64,000 nucleotides of DNA from Lelliottia sp. WAP21 (lineage in GTDB: Bacteria; Pseudomonadota; Gammaproteobacteria; Enterobacterales; Enterobacteriaceae). The position numbers and the translations under genes are program-made. Location: positions 55,500 to 119,499 of the forward strand of contig NZ_JAIWPG020000015.1 of NCBI RefSeq assembly GCF_020532665.2, written 5' to 3'. Below the pieces are notes generated by a model. It made no database searches, had not been told where the DNA came from, and worked only from the letters and a program-made list of their open reading frames with translations. How positions within the stretch are numbered: the first letter of the stretch is position 1; each line of letters starts with the position of its first letter. Of this stretch, positions 25,310-35,300 are shown piece by piece.

Positions 25310-26623
25310 ATGGACACCACCCTCATCTCCGATCGTGCCAACGAGGAGACACCTTCACTTCATCGCGCGCGCCGCGCCGCACTGGGTAGCTTCGCGGGCG
25401 CCGTCGTCGACTGGTACGATTTTCTGCTTTATGGCATCACGGCCGCACTGGTCTTTAATCGGGAGTTTTTCCCACAGATTAGCCCCGCAATGGGTACGCT
25501 GGCGGCCTTTGCCACCTTCGGCGTAGGTTTTCTGTTTCGCCCGCTCGGCGGGGTGATTTTCGGCCATTTCGGCGACCGCCTCGGGCGTAAAAGAATGCTG
25601 ATGCTCACGGTCTGGATGATGGGCATCGCCACGGCGCTTATCGGGCTATTGCCCTCGTTTGCCGCGATTGGCTGGTGGGCACCCGCCCTGCTGGTGACGT
25701 TACGCGCCATACAGGGTTTTGCCGTTGGCGGTGAATGGGGCGGCGCGGCGCTGTTATCCGTGGAGAGCGCGCCCCGCCACAAAAGAGCCTTCTACAGTAG
25801 TGGCGTACAGGTGGGTTACGGCGTGGGCCTCTTGCTCTCCACCGGGCTAGTTTCTCTGGTGAGCCACTACACCACCGACGCACAATTCCTGAGCTGGGGC
25901 TGGCGTATCCCGTTCCTGTTTAGCATCCTGCTCGTCATTATTGCGCTGTGGATCCGAACCGGAATGGAAGAGTCGACCGAGTTCGAGCAACAGCAGCGCG
26001 AGCAGCCGGTCGTTAAACAACGGCTGCCGGTAATGGAAGCGTTACTTCAGCATCCTGGCGCGTTTTTAAAGATTATCGCCCTGCGCCTTTGCGAACTGCT
26101 GACGATGTATATCGTGACGGCATTTGCCCTCAACTACTCTACGCAAAATCTCGGACTGCCCCGGGAGCTGTTCCTCAATATTGGTCTGCTGGTGGGCGGG
26201 ATTAGCTGTCTGACCATCCCTTGCTTTGCCTGGCTTGCCGACCGTTTTGGTCGACGTCGGGTGTACATCACTGGCGCGCTGATTGGTACCTTCAGCGCCT
26301 GGCCGTTCTTTATGGCCCTGGAGGCACAATCGCTCTTCTGGATTGTGTTTTTCGCCATTATGCTGGCGAATATCGCTCATGACATGGTGGTATGTGTGCA
26401 ACAGCCGATGTTCACCGAGATGTTCGGGGCGCGCTACCGTTACAGCGGCGCGGGGGTCGGATATCAGGTTGCCAGCGTGGTGGGCGGTGGATTCACGCCG
26501 TTTATTGCGGCGGCACTGGTGACCTTCTCAGGAGGAGACTGGCGCAGCGTGGCGGTCTATCTGCTGGCGGGCTGTCTGCTCTCGGCGCTCACCGCGATGT
26601 TTATGAAAGACAGCCCATCCTGA
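25310..26623 (+). CDS. shiA: Shikimate/proton symporter ShiA
   Basis: 437 residues, twelve membrane helices, MFS metabolite:H+ symporter family. The conserved loop between helices 2 and 3 (GHFGDRLGRKRML) and its repeat between 8 and 9 (ADRFGRRRVY) are intact. Nearly the whole sequence follows E. coli ShiA (438 residues), including LGSFAGAVVDWYDFLLYG. It imports shikimate for aromatic amino acid synthesis. It is followed by amn as in E. coli. Confidence 0.97.
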   Translation: MDTTLISDRANEETPSLHRARRAALGSFAGAVVDWYDFLLYGITAALVFNREFFPQISPAMGTLAAFATFGVGFLFRPLGGVIFGHFGDRLGRKRMLMLTVWMMGIATALIGLLPSFAAIGWWAPALLVTLRAIQGFAVGGEWGGAALLSVESAPRHKRAFYSSGVQVGYGVGLLLSTGLVSLVSHYTTDAQFLSWGWRIPFLFSILLVIIALWIRTGMEESTEFEQQQREQPVVKQRLPVMEALLQHPGAFLKIIALRLCELLTMYIVTAFALNYSTQNLGLPRELFLNIGLLVGGISCLTIPCFAWLADRFGRRRVYITGALIGTFSAWPFFMALEAQSLFWIVFFAIMLANIAHDMVVCVQQPMFTEMFGARYRYSGAGVGYQVASVVGGGFTPFIAAALVTFSGGDWRSVAVYLLAGCLLSALTAMFMKDSPS

Positions 26624-26698
26624 TCTCTGACTTTTGTTTCACAATCGTGTGACATACTATCGGGTAAGCCGCACACCTGTGGAACCAAGGAGACAGAG

Positions 26699-28153
26699 AT
26701 GAATAATAAGGGCAATAGCCTGACCCCGGCTCAGGCACTGGAAACGCTGGAGGCGTTGTACGAACAGTCCGTCAACGCCCTGCGCAGTGCCATCAGTGAA
26801 TACATTGAAAACGGGACGCTTCCTGATGAAAAGGCCAGAAATAGCGGCCTTTTTGTTTATCCGTCACTGTCCGTGACCTGGGACGGGAGTTCAACCACCA
26901 ATCCTAAAACACGCGCCTATGCCCGATTTACCCACGCGGGCTGCTATTCGACCACCGTCACACGTCCAGCACTGTTCCGCGCCTATCTCGAAGAGCAACT
27001 CACGCTTTTGTATCAGGATTATGGTGCGCATATCACCGTTGAACCCTCGATGCATGAAATTCCCTATCCGTACGTTATCGATGGTTCGGCCTTAACGCTG
27101 GACCGTTCGATGAGCGCGGGGCTGACGCGCCATTTCCCGACCACCGAGCTGTCGCAGATTGGTGATGAGACCGCCGATGGGATTTACCACCCTGCGGAAT
27201 TTTCGCCCCTATCGCATTTTGACGCCCGTCGGGTAGATTTCTCGCTGGCCCGTCTGCGTCACTATACCGGCACGCCGGTCGAACATTTCCAGCCTTTTGT
27301 TTTGTTCACCAACTATACCCGCTATGTTGACGAGTTTGTCCGCTGGGGTTGCAGCCAAATCCTCGACCCGGACAGCCCGTATGTCGCGCTGTCCTGTGCG
27401 GGAGGGATCTGGATCACCGCAGAAACCGAGGCCCCCGAGCAGGCGATTTCCGATCTGGCCTGGAAAAAACATCAGATGCCCGCCTGGCACCTGATTACGG
27501 CTGATGGTCAGGGGATCACGCTGATTAATATTGGCGTGGGTCCGTCGAATGCCAAAACCATTTGCGATCATCTGGCGGTATTACGTCCGGACGTCTGGCT
27601 GATGATTGGCCACTGCGGCGGGCTGCGTGAAAGCCAGCTGATTGGTGACTATGTGCTGGCGCATGCCTACCTGCGTGATGACCATGTGCTGGACGCGGTG
27701 CTGCCGCCAGACATCCCTATTCCGAGCATTGCCGAAGTGCAGCGCGCCCTGTATGACGCCACCAAAACGGTGAGCGGCATGCCGGGTGAAGAGGTCAAAC
27801 AGCGCCTGCGCACCGGCACCGTCGTCACTACCGACGATCGCAACTGGGAGCTGCGTTATTCTGCCTCCGCCCTGCGATTTAACCTCAGCCGCGCCGTGGC
27901 CATTGATATGGAAAGTGCCACCATTGCCGCCCAGGGCTATCGCTTCCGTGTCCCTTACGGCACGCTGCTGTGTGTGTCCGATAAGCCGCTACACGGCGAA
28001 ATTAAGCTCCCCGGGCAGGCCAACCGTTTCTACGAAGGGGCAATTTCCGAGCACCTGCAAATTGGTATCCGCGCCATTGATTTGCTGCGGGCGGAAGGCG
28101 ACAAACTGCATTCACGCAAGCTGCGTACCTTCAACGAGCCGCCGTTCCGTTAA
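26699..28153 (+). CDS. amn: AMP nucleosidase Amn
   Basis: 484 residues, the length of E. coli Amn. It splits AMP to adenine and ribose 5-phosphate and tunes the adenylate pool. The N-terminal regulatory domain (about 1-190) is followed by the nucleoside phosphorylase-like catalytic domain (about 260-470; LMIGHCGGLRESQLIGDYVLAHAY and AIDMESATIAAQGY). The start has an AAGGAGA site nearby. Encoded just after shiA, with the aminopeptidase 18 bp downstream, probably in one transcript. Confidence 0.97.
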   Translation: MNNKGNSLTPAQALETLEALYEQSVNALRSAISEYIENGTLPDEKARNSGLFVYPSLSVTWDGSSTTNPKTRAYARFTHAGCYSTTVTRPALFRAYLEEQLTLLYQDYGAHITVEPSMHEIPYPYVIDGSALTLDRSMSAGLTRHFPTTELSQIGDETADGIYHPAEFSPLSHFDARRVDFSLARLRHYTGTPVEHFQPFVLFTNYTRYVDEFVRWGCSQILDPDSPYVALSCAGGIWITAETEAPEQAISDLAWKKHQMPAWHLITADGQGITLINIGVGPSNAKTICDHLAVLRPDVWLMIGHCGGLRESQLIGDYVLAHAYLRDDHVLDAVLPPDIPIPSIAEVQRALYDATKTVSGMPGEEVKQRLRTGTVVTTDDRNWELRYSASALRFNLSRAVAIDMESATIAAQGYRFRVPYGTLLCVSDKPLHGEIKLPGQANRFYEGAISEHLQIGIRAIDLLRAEGDKLHSRKLRTFNEPPFR

Positions 28154-28171
28154 TAACAATAAGGAAAAAAC

Positions 28172-29947
28172 ATGCACTCCACATCACCGCTAAACAGCCT
28201 GCGTACATGGCTTGAGGATAACCGACTTGACGGTATGATCGTCCCGCGTGCCGACGCCTGGCAAAGCGAGTACTGCGCCCCTTTCGATGAGAAACTGGCG
28301 TGGCTGACAGGCTTTGACGGCTCTGCGGGGCTGGCGTTAATTTTAAAAGATCGCGCGCTGTTGTTTGTTGACGGGCGTTATCAGGTGCAGGCGCGGGTTC
28401 AGGTCGACACGGATGCGTTTGAAATCCATCATCTGCATAACGAACCGCTGGCCGCCTGGTTGCAGGAAAACGTCACCGCCGGCACGCGTATCGCCTTTGA
28501 ACCCTTGCTGCTGACTAACAGCGACTATACGGCACTGACGCAAACGCCGTGCGAGCTGGTGCCTTTGGCAGCCTCGCCTTTTGATACGCTCTGGACGGAT
28601 CGCCCTGCCCCGCCCGCAGGGTTGATTCGTGAAATGCCGGTGTCCGTGAGCGGTGAAAGCAGCGAAGAAAAGCGTCAGCGTGTTGCCCAGTGTCTGGCCG
28701 AAAAAGAGGCTGACTATCTGGCGATCACCCTGCCGGACAATATCGCCTGGCTGCTGAACGTGCGTGGCGCAGATATCCCGACAAGTCCCGTTCCCCTCTC
28801 CTTTGCCTTGCTTGCGCGTGACGGCGGCGTGGAGTGGTTTGTGAACGGCGATAAGCTTACCGGGCTGCCCCCATCGGCGATCGGCGGGATGGTTATTTCA
28901 CCTCAGGATGATTTTATTAAGCGCATTCAGCAGATGTCAGACGGCAAACGTATCTGGCTGGACGCGGAATCCGCGCCTGTCGCGCTGCGCTTTGCGATTG
29001 AACCTCATGGGCACATTCTCTGGCAGACCGACCCCATTACGCTTATGAAAGCGCATAAAAACCCCGTTGAGCTGGCGGGCTACCGCGAAGCGCATCATTA
29101 TGATGGCGCCGCCTGGGTTAACTTCCTGGCGTGGCTGGCACAGGAAGTTCCGCAGCGCGAAGCCGCGGGTCACCCGCTCACCGAACTGGAAGCGCAGGAA
29201 AAACAGCTGGCATTTCGCGCAGAGCAGCCGGGCTTTATCGAGCAGAGTTTTGCCACCATCTCCGCGTCGGCGAGTAATGCGGCAATGTGTCATTACCACG
29301 CCAGCGTGGCGACCAATAAGGCCATCACCAGCGGCGATTTTTATCTTAACGACTCTGGGGGACAGTACCCCAATGGCACCACTGACGCCACGCGCACCCT
29401 GTCGTATGGCAGACGGGATGCACAACAACGTTTGCACTATACGGCGGTGCTGAAGGGCTTTTTATCGCTCATTACCCTGCAGTTCCCGTCAGGCAGCCAG
29501 GGGCATCAGTTGGACGCATTTGCACGCCGGGCGCTTTGGGAGATGGGTCTGGATTACGATCACGGCACCGGACATGGCGTGGGACATCAGCTGTTGATCC
29601 ATGAGAACCCTCACCGTATCGCGAAAAAAGTCAATCCGTGGCCGCTGGTGGCCGGGAATATTATGACCATCGAACCCGGTTATTATCAGGCCGACAGCCA
29701 TGGGATTCGTATCGAAAATCAGGTTGAGATTGTCGAAAGCCAGCCCGGTTTTTGCCGCTTTGCTTCCCTGACGCTGATACCCATCGATCTGAGTCAGGTC
29801 GACATGCATTTACTGAGCGACCAGGATAAGCAGTGGCTCGACGATTATCATCAGCAGGTTCGGGAAGCGCTCTCCCCGCTGGTGGACAGCGATGCGCGTC
29901 CGTGGCTTTTCGCCGCAACGGCGCCCATTCGCGTGCAGGCTGCCTGA
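28172..29947 (+). CDS. Xaa-Pro aminopeptidase, M24B family, long form
   Basis: 591 residues in three domains, as in eukaryote-like cytosolic aminopeptidase P (two creatinase-type N-terminal domains, then the pita-bread catalytic domain from about 300). The metal ligands are D394, D405, H468, E501 and E515, all present. It would remove N-terminal residues preceding proline. It is much longer than E. coli PepP (441) and PepQ (443). E. coli lacks this gene next to amn. It ends just before a bidirectional terminator shared with tRNA-Asn copy 2. Confidence 0.93.
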   Translation: MHSTSPLNSLRTWLEDNRLDGMIVPRADAWQSEYCAPFDEKLAWLTGFDGSAGLALILKDRALLFVDGRYQVQARVQVDTDAFEIHHLHNEPLAAWLQENVTAGTRIAFEPLLLTNSDYTALTQTPCELVPLAASPFDTLWTDRPAPPAGLIREMPVSVSGESSEEKRQRVAQCLAEKEADYLAITLPDNIAWLLNVRGADIPTSPVPLSFALLARDGGVEWFVNGDKLTGLPPSAIGGMVISPQDDFIKRIQQMSDGKRIWLDAESAPVALRFAIEPHGHILWQTDPITLMKAHKNPVELAGYREAHHYDGAAWVNFLAWLAQEVPQREAAGHPLTELEAQEKQLAFRAEQPGFIEQSFATISASASNAAMCHYHASVATNKAITSGDFYLNDSGGQYPNGTTDATRTLSYGRRDAQQRLHYTAVLKGFLSLITLQFPSGSQGHQLDAFARRALWEMGLDYDHGTGHGVGHQLLIHENPHRIAKKVNPWPLVAGNIMTIEPGYYQADSHGIRIENQVEIVESQPGFCRFASLTLIPIDLSQVDMHLLSDQDKQWLDDYHQQVREALSPLVDSDARPWLFAATAPIRVQAA

Positions 29948-29998
29948 CCTTATCCGCCGGGCCACGCGCCCGGTATCTTCAGCGACACGCAGACAGCA

Positions 29999-30033
29999 AA
30001 AAGCCCGCTTAAGTTTCCTTAAGCGGGCTTTTC
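29999..30033. terminator. Bidirectional terminator between the aminopeptidase and tRNA-Asn copy 2
   Basis: A stem of AAAAGCCCGCTTAAG and CTTAAGCGGGCTTTT with A- and T-runs on both sides serves the plus-strand aminopeptidase and the minus-strand tRNA. Confidence 0.9.
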
Positions 30034-30039
30034 TGAATT

Positions 30040-30115
30040 TGGCTCCTCTGACTGGACTCGAACCAGTGACATACGGATTAACAGTCCGCCGTTCTACCGA
30101 CTGAACTACAGAGGA
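30040..30115 (-). tRNA. tRNA-Asn (GTT), copy 2
   Basis: 76 nt, identical to copies 1 and 3, on the opposite strand. Same acceptor stem and encoded CCA. Confidence 0.98.
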
Positions 30116-30133
30116 ATCGTGTGAACGGGGCGC

Positions 30134-30162
30134 ATATTATCGATGGCCCCTCCCGATGTCAA
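30134..30162 (-). promoter_or_regulatory. Sigma-70 promoter of tRNA-Asn copy 2
   Basis: Read on the minus strand: TTGACA (30162-30157), 17 bp, TAATAT (30139-30134), then the same GC-rich discriminator as copy 1. Confidence 0.85.
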
Positions 30163-30195
30163 AGGCTGAATGCGTAAAATAGATCGTTTGCTGAT

Positions 30196-31707
30196 TTATT
30201 CTCCACTTTGTGCATTTGTCAGGCTGACATCGGCCTTTTTCTCGGTTTTATTCTTTTCACGCGGGTATTTCCACAGCCAGCGTCCGCTGACCATGCGCCA
30301 GTAGAACAGCACCCCGCGCACGGCCCAGTCGAGGAACATCCCCAGCCAGACGCCGACCACCCCCATCCCAAGCATGATCCCCAGGGTGTAACCCGCAACA
30401 ACGCGGCAGCCCCACATTCCCAGCATCGATACCCACATCGCAAAGCGGGCATCCCTTGCCCCTTTCAGGCCCGCAGGCAGCACCCAGGATGCCGCCCAGA
30501 TCGGCATAAATGCGGCATTCAGCCAGATAAGGATTTTCACCACCTCTTTAACGTCATCTTCCCGGGTATAAAACGAGGCCAGCAGCCCGGCAAACGGGGC
30601 CGAGCCCCAGGCAATCAGCGTCAGGCCAATCGTCGAGAGCCAAAACACGTGACGCAACTGACGTTCTGCCTGATAAATCTGCCCCTTACCCAGCCGCTTG
30701 CCGGTAATGATCGTCGACGCCGACCCGAGAGCGTTACCCGGCAGGTTAATCAGAGATGCGATGGAAAAGGCAATAAAGTTACCGGCGATCACGTCCGTCC
30801 CCATGCCCGCCACAAACATTTGGGTCAGCAGCTTCCCGCTGTTAAACAGCACCGATTCGATGCTGGCCGGAATGCCGATGCCCATCACTTCCCAGATAAT
30901 GGCGAAATTGAACGGGCGGAAGTAACTTTTTAGCGAGATGCGCAGCGCAGGATTGAAGCCCACCATCAGCACCACAATAATCGCAATGGCACCAATATAA
31001 CGGGAGATAGTCAGCCCCAGTCCGGCGCCGATAAAGCCCAGTCCGTCCCAGGAGAAAATGCCATAAATGAGGATGCTACTGATGATGATATTGAGGATGT
31101 TCATCCCGCCGTTAATGAGCAGCGGAATTTTAGTATTCCCGGCCCCGCGTAACGCCCCGCTGCCGATCAGGGCTATTGCCGCCGCCGGATAGCTCAGGAC
31201 GGTCATCTCGAGGTAGGTTAGCGCCATCCCTTTAACCGCGTTATTCGCGTCGCCGGCGACAATATCGATGATCTCTTTACCGAAATAGTGGATCACTGCC
31301 GCCAGAATAATCGAGAAGATGGTCATGATCATCAACGACTGGCGGGCCGCCTCGCGTGCACGCTTAGGGTCGAGCTTGCCCAGGCTAAAGGCAACGACCA
31401 CCGTGGTCCCCAGATCGATCGCGGCAAAGAAAGAGATGACGACCATGTTGAAGCTGTCGGCCAGTCCTACTCCGGCCATCGCCTCTTTACCCAGCCAGCT
31501 CACCAGGAACGTGCTCAGCACCCCCATCAGCAGGACGCAGGTGTTTTCCAGAAAGATGGGCACGGCAAGCGGGGTGATTTCACGCCAGAACAGAACACGG
31601 TAACTTTTTCGTTTGGCATACCAGGGCGTTCGCATGACGGCCTGACGTAAAGCGGCAGTGACGTTCAAAATGGACCTTAAAGAGATAAAGTTGAAACTCC
31701 ATTTCAA
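30196..31707 (-). CDS. yeeO: MATE-family exporter YeeO
   Basis: 503 residues with twelve membrane helices of the MATE family (PLAVPIFLENTCVLLMGVLSTFLVSWLG). The alignment to E. coli YeeO (547 residues) is close from residue 8 on; the E. coli N-terminal extension is missing. YeeO is reported to export flavins (FMN/FAD) and dipeptides in E. coli. The gene lies between the minus- and plus-strand tRNA-Asn copies, as yeeO sits between asnW and asnU in E. coli. Confidence 0.93.
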   Translation of the reverse strand: MKWSFNFISLRSILNVTAALRQAVMRTPWYAKRKSYRVLFWREITPLAVPIFLENTCVLLMGVLSTFLVSWLGKEAMAGVGLADSFNMVVISFFAAIDLGTTVVVAFSLGKLDPKRAREAARQSLMIMTIFSIILAAVIHYFGKEIIDIVAGDANNAVKGMALTYLEMTVLSYPAAAIALIGSGALRGAGNTKIPLLINGGMNILNIIISSILIYGIFSWDGLGFIGAGLGLTISRYIGAIAIIVVLMVGFNPALRISLKSYFRPFNFAIIWEVMGIGIPASIESVLFNSGKLLTQMFVAGMGTDVIAGNFIAFSIASLINLPGNALGSASTIITGKRLGKGQIYQAERQLRHVFWLSTIGLTLIAWGSAPFAGLLASFYTREDDVKEVVKILIWLNAAFMPIWAASWVLPAGLKGARDARFAMWVSMLGMWGCRVVAGYTLGIMLGMGVVGVWLGMFLDWAVRGVLFYWRMVSGRWLWKYPREKNKTEKKADVSLTNAQSGE

Positions 31708-31819
31708 ATGATGAGTGAGAATTCCTCATCCTGCAAAGTATTTTCCATAAAAAGATGTGTGCAAAGACAACAAACTGCGTACAGATTCAGCAATTGAACT
31801 CTGCCCACTAAGATCGGGT

Positions 31820-31847
31820 TTGACAAAACTTTCTGGCTCGCTAAGAT
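31820..31847 (+). promoter_or_regulatory. Promoter of tRNA-Asn copy 3
   Basis: TTGACA (31820-31825), 16 bp, TAAGAT (31842-31847). Unlike copies 1 and 2 the region around it is not shared with them. Confidence 0.75.
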
Positions 31848-31863
31848 AGGCCTCCAAACCGAT

Positions 31864-31939
31864 TCCTCTGTAGTTCAGTCGGTAGAACGGCGGACTGTTA
31901 ATCCGTATGTCACTGGTTCGAGTCCAGTCAGAGGAGCCA
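31864..31939 (+). tRNA. tRNA-Asn (GTT), copy 3
   Basis: 76 nt, identical to the other copies, followed by a hairpin (CCGCTTAAG/CTTAAGCGG with a T-run, about 31949-31981) that resembles the copy 2 terminator. Confidence 0.98.
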
Positions 31940-32392
31940 AATTCAGAAAATCCCGCTTAAGGAAACTTAAGCGGTATTTTTGCTGTCTGGCGTTTACCGT
32001 GCGGGCCATGTAATACGGAGTGCAGTAACGCTTCGCATTTAATTAAGACGTTATATTCTTTCTTTCACTATTAATTCATAAATTAAATAATAACGAGGCA
32101 TTTTAGTTCGTTTAACGCACCTACCATAAGCTGATAATTTATTTATTCTAAAATCGCACAAAAGAAAAACTTAACACATTCAGATAACAAATTATTAATT
32201 CCATTTAACTTCTTGTTTTTTCTTAAAATTCATAAATATTAATAATGGATAGGAAGCATTCATTGATATTCAAGCTATTCACCCCACCTTCCCTGCCCGC
32301 CCTTCCATAAATATACTATTTATTATCAGAATGCCCCAACACTCTCTATTTCGCAAAAGCATTAATCCGCACCATAACAAGGATGTCATACA
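31940..32392. other. AT-rich leader region before the first autotransporter
   Basis: 453 bp without a gene. After the tRNA terminator the sequence is strongly AT-rich, then a C/T-rich run (CCTTCCCTGCCCGCCC, about 32288-32303) and TATACT lead to the autotransporter. A similar block (CCTTCCCTGACCTGTCC) precedes the second autotransporter, so the promoter or leader was probably duplicated with the gene. Confidence 0.5.
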
Positions 32393-35300
32393 ATGAAAAA
32401 AAGCATACTTTCCGTATGTATTGCTCTCGCGTTGCAATCCAGCGCGCTCTCTGCGTACGCCGAGGAGAGTGATTTAAATTCCGCGTCAACGTGCCCGGAC
32501 AATATCGCGTCCCTGAGCAAGGACGAACAAAAAAAGCTCAGCCTGAAGTGTCAGAAAGATGAGAATAACGATGACGTGTTGCTCTGGCTGGGCGCAAGCG
32601 TGGCAGCCATTGCAAGCAGCGTTGGCATCGTCGTCTATAATGACCATGATCCCAACCATACATCGTCCGACGTAACGCCTCCGCCCCCATCACCGCCGGG
32701 CCCCCCGACGCCACCTGCACCACCTGCACCACCTGAGCCGCCAGCGCCACCGTCACCCCCTGAACCACCGACGCCGCCAGCGCCGCCGTCACCTCCTGAA
32801 CCACCGACGCCGCCAGCACCGCCGGAACCCGATACCCGCGTCACCATCTTCAGCAACGGTGTTACGCTGGACAGAGGCAAGGACACCCTCAAGTTTGACG
32901 ATATCAAACTGGTCGACGGAACGCAGCTCGGTGAAGCCACGCTTAGCTATTCAGGGCAGGATGACCAGTGGCAAGTCACCACCCCGGACGGCAAAACGCT
33001 GGCTGTTTCCGGCTGGAATGTCACCGACACCAACGCGGCCGTTATTGAAGGTTACCAGAAGGACAGCAACCTCTACTGGAAATATGACAGCCGGGGTTAT
33101 CTGATTCTTGCCCGCGACAACACACAGATTATCACCGGCGACAACAAGACTAACACCAGCGATCGCGGGCTGGAAATCAGCGGCCAAAAACAGATTGGTG
33201 CGATTATTTCCGGCGATAAAAACATCAATACGCTCAGCGGCGATACCCACGTCAGCGATGGCGCGGTGGGCATTGTGATTAGCGGCGATGGCACTACTAA
33301 CGCCATTTCCGGCAGGTCCACCATTGATGGCGCGATCGGCGCGCTGATTTCCGGCAACCATACCAAAACCTCTATTGCTGGAGATATCGCCGTCACAGGC
33401 GGTGGCACCGGCATGGTTATCGACGGCGACGATACGCTCGTGGATAACAAAGGGACGACTACCGTCAGCGGCCAAGGATCAACGGGTTCGATCATTAACG
33501 GTAACAACACGCACGCCACCAACGAGGGTACGGTCACTGTCTCCGACGGCGGTACCGGAGCGAAAATCAACGGTGACAGCGCGACCGTTGACAATATCGG
33601 CAACACCACCGCCAGCGGTGCAGGGTCAACAGGTCTGTTTGTCGACGGTGACAATGCTGTTATTAACAGTGAAGGCGAGCTGGATTTGAGTGGCGGAGCC
33701 ATTGGCGCCAGGGTAGAAGGTAACAATGCGACTATCGTCAATACCGGCAAAACGCGCGTTAACGGGGCCGGCTCAACGGGAACGCTGGTTAACGGCGATA
33801 ACGCAACTATTACGCAGAACGGCGAGATGCTGGTCACGGGTGGCGCCAACGGTATTCGGACAGAAGGCAAAAACAGCCATGTTATCAATAAAGGAAATAC
33901 GACGGTTAGCGATGCTAACTCTATAGGTTTTCTTATTGAAGGCGAACAGAATACTTATGATAACGAAGGGGATATTGATGTCAGCCTGAACAGTACCGGA
34001 GCGTTAATTAATGGCGATTACACTCAAGCTAATCTGAACGGTAATATTAACGTTCACACTGAAAAAGACAGCGACGGCGTTTACCGCGGGGCTACCGGTA
34101 TCAATGTGACTGGCGACAACACCACCACGGTGATTTCCGGTAACGTCAGCATGAGCAGTACCTTTGGCAGTGGTGATAAGGTCAACTATCGCGACAAATT
34201 GATCGGTGTAACGGTGAGAGGGTCGGATAATGATATCGTTCTGGACGGTAAAATAGATATCACAATGAATGACCAGTCTGATCAGAGAGCACAATTCATG
34301 TATCTCTATGGACTGAATATTCAGGGCGACGGCAATACGGCTGAAATCACGGGCGGCGTTAATATCAATTACTCGATCCGACCTGACGACTATATCTCCG
34401 GGGTGGCAGGCATAAACATAGATGGTGCCAGTACGGTAACGCTGAGCGGTAAGTCGAACATTTACGCCAGTGCCTATAAAGGGGCTTCCGTCACGCTTGC
34501 CAACGTGCAAAACCGAGGTACGCTCATTCTTGACGAAAGCTCCACAGTCAATGTGGACTTTGAGTCCATCCCTTCGTCCTATTATAACAACGTCGCCATT
34601 ATGCTGGCGTCAGGCAAAGATTCGACGATAGAAAATAAAGGCTCGGTGAACCTAAAAGGTGCAACCCCCCTCTTCCGCGCCAAAGAAGGTGCACATATTA
34701 TCAATAGCGGTGAGGTGACTGCCACCGAGAGCCAGAAAAATAGTGCCCCTGTTTCCCTCATGGAAGCCACTGAAACTGGCTCGCTGATTGAAAATAGTAC
34801 GGGCGGGAATATCACGTTAACGTCCACGCTGACGCCATTCTCCAGAGAAGGAATGTACGATTACCCTCTTGTGTGGTTCGGCGATACCTACTACGCAATG
34901 CTGGCCGAGAATGGCGCAACCGTCATGAACGATGAAGGTGCGACCATTACCTTACAGGGTGCGGGCGTTTATGGTGTTTCCGCCAGTAAAGGCACCGCCA
35001 TCAACGCGGGCAATATCTCTCTGGATGGATATAAAACCACGCTTGATGGCAATGGCACCATCACCGACACCCGCTACTGGCAGCCATCCTCTCTGTATCT
35101 CACCAGTTCCGGAATGATCGCCGGCTCTACCGACAGCGGTAAAGGCGACGCCACCGCCATTAACACGGGTACCATTACCGTCAACAACGCCGGTTTCGGC
35201 ATGATGGCGCTTAACGGCGGTAGCGTCATTAACCAGGGCACTATTACGCTGAACGCTGACGCAGACGCAACGGGGATCGATGAGAACCAACTGGTCGGGA

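Noticed and set aside
23262..31939. Phage or integrative element att sites between the tRNA-Asn copies
   Set aside because: The copies are full tRNA genes with their own promoters; the genes between are known core genes and no integrase is seen.
33097..33888. 263-codon antisense ORF in autotransporter 1
   Set aside because: It mirrors the Gly/Asn/Thr repeats of the sense frame; the Pro/Ser/Val-rich product is a by-product of the repeats.
33200..34000. Regular repeats that might be mistaken for a CRISPR array
   Set aside because: The repeats are imperfect, in frame, without unique spacers, and code for the beta-helix modules.
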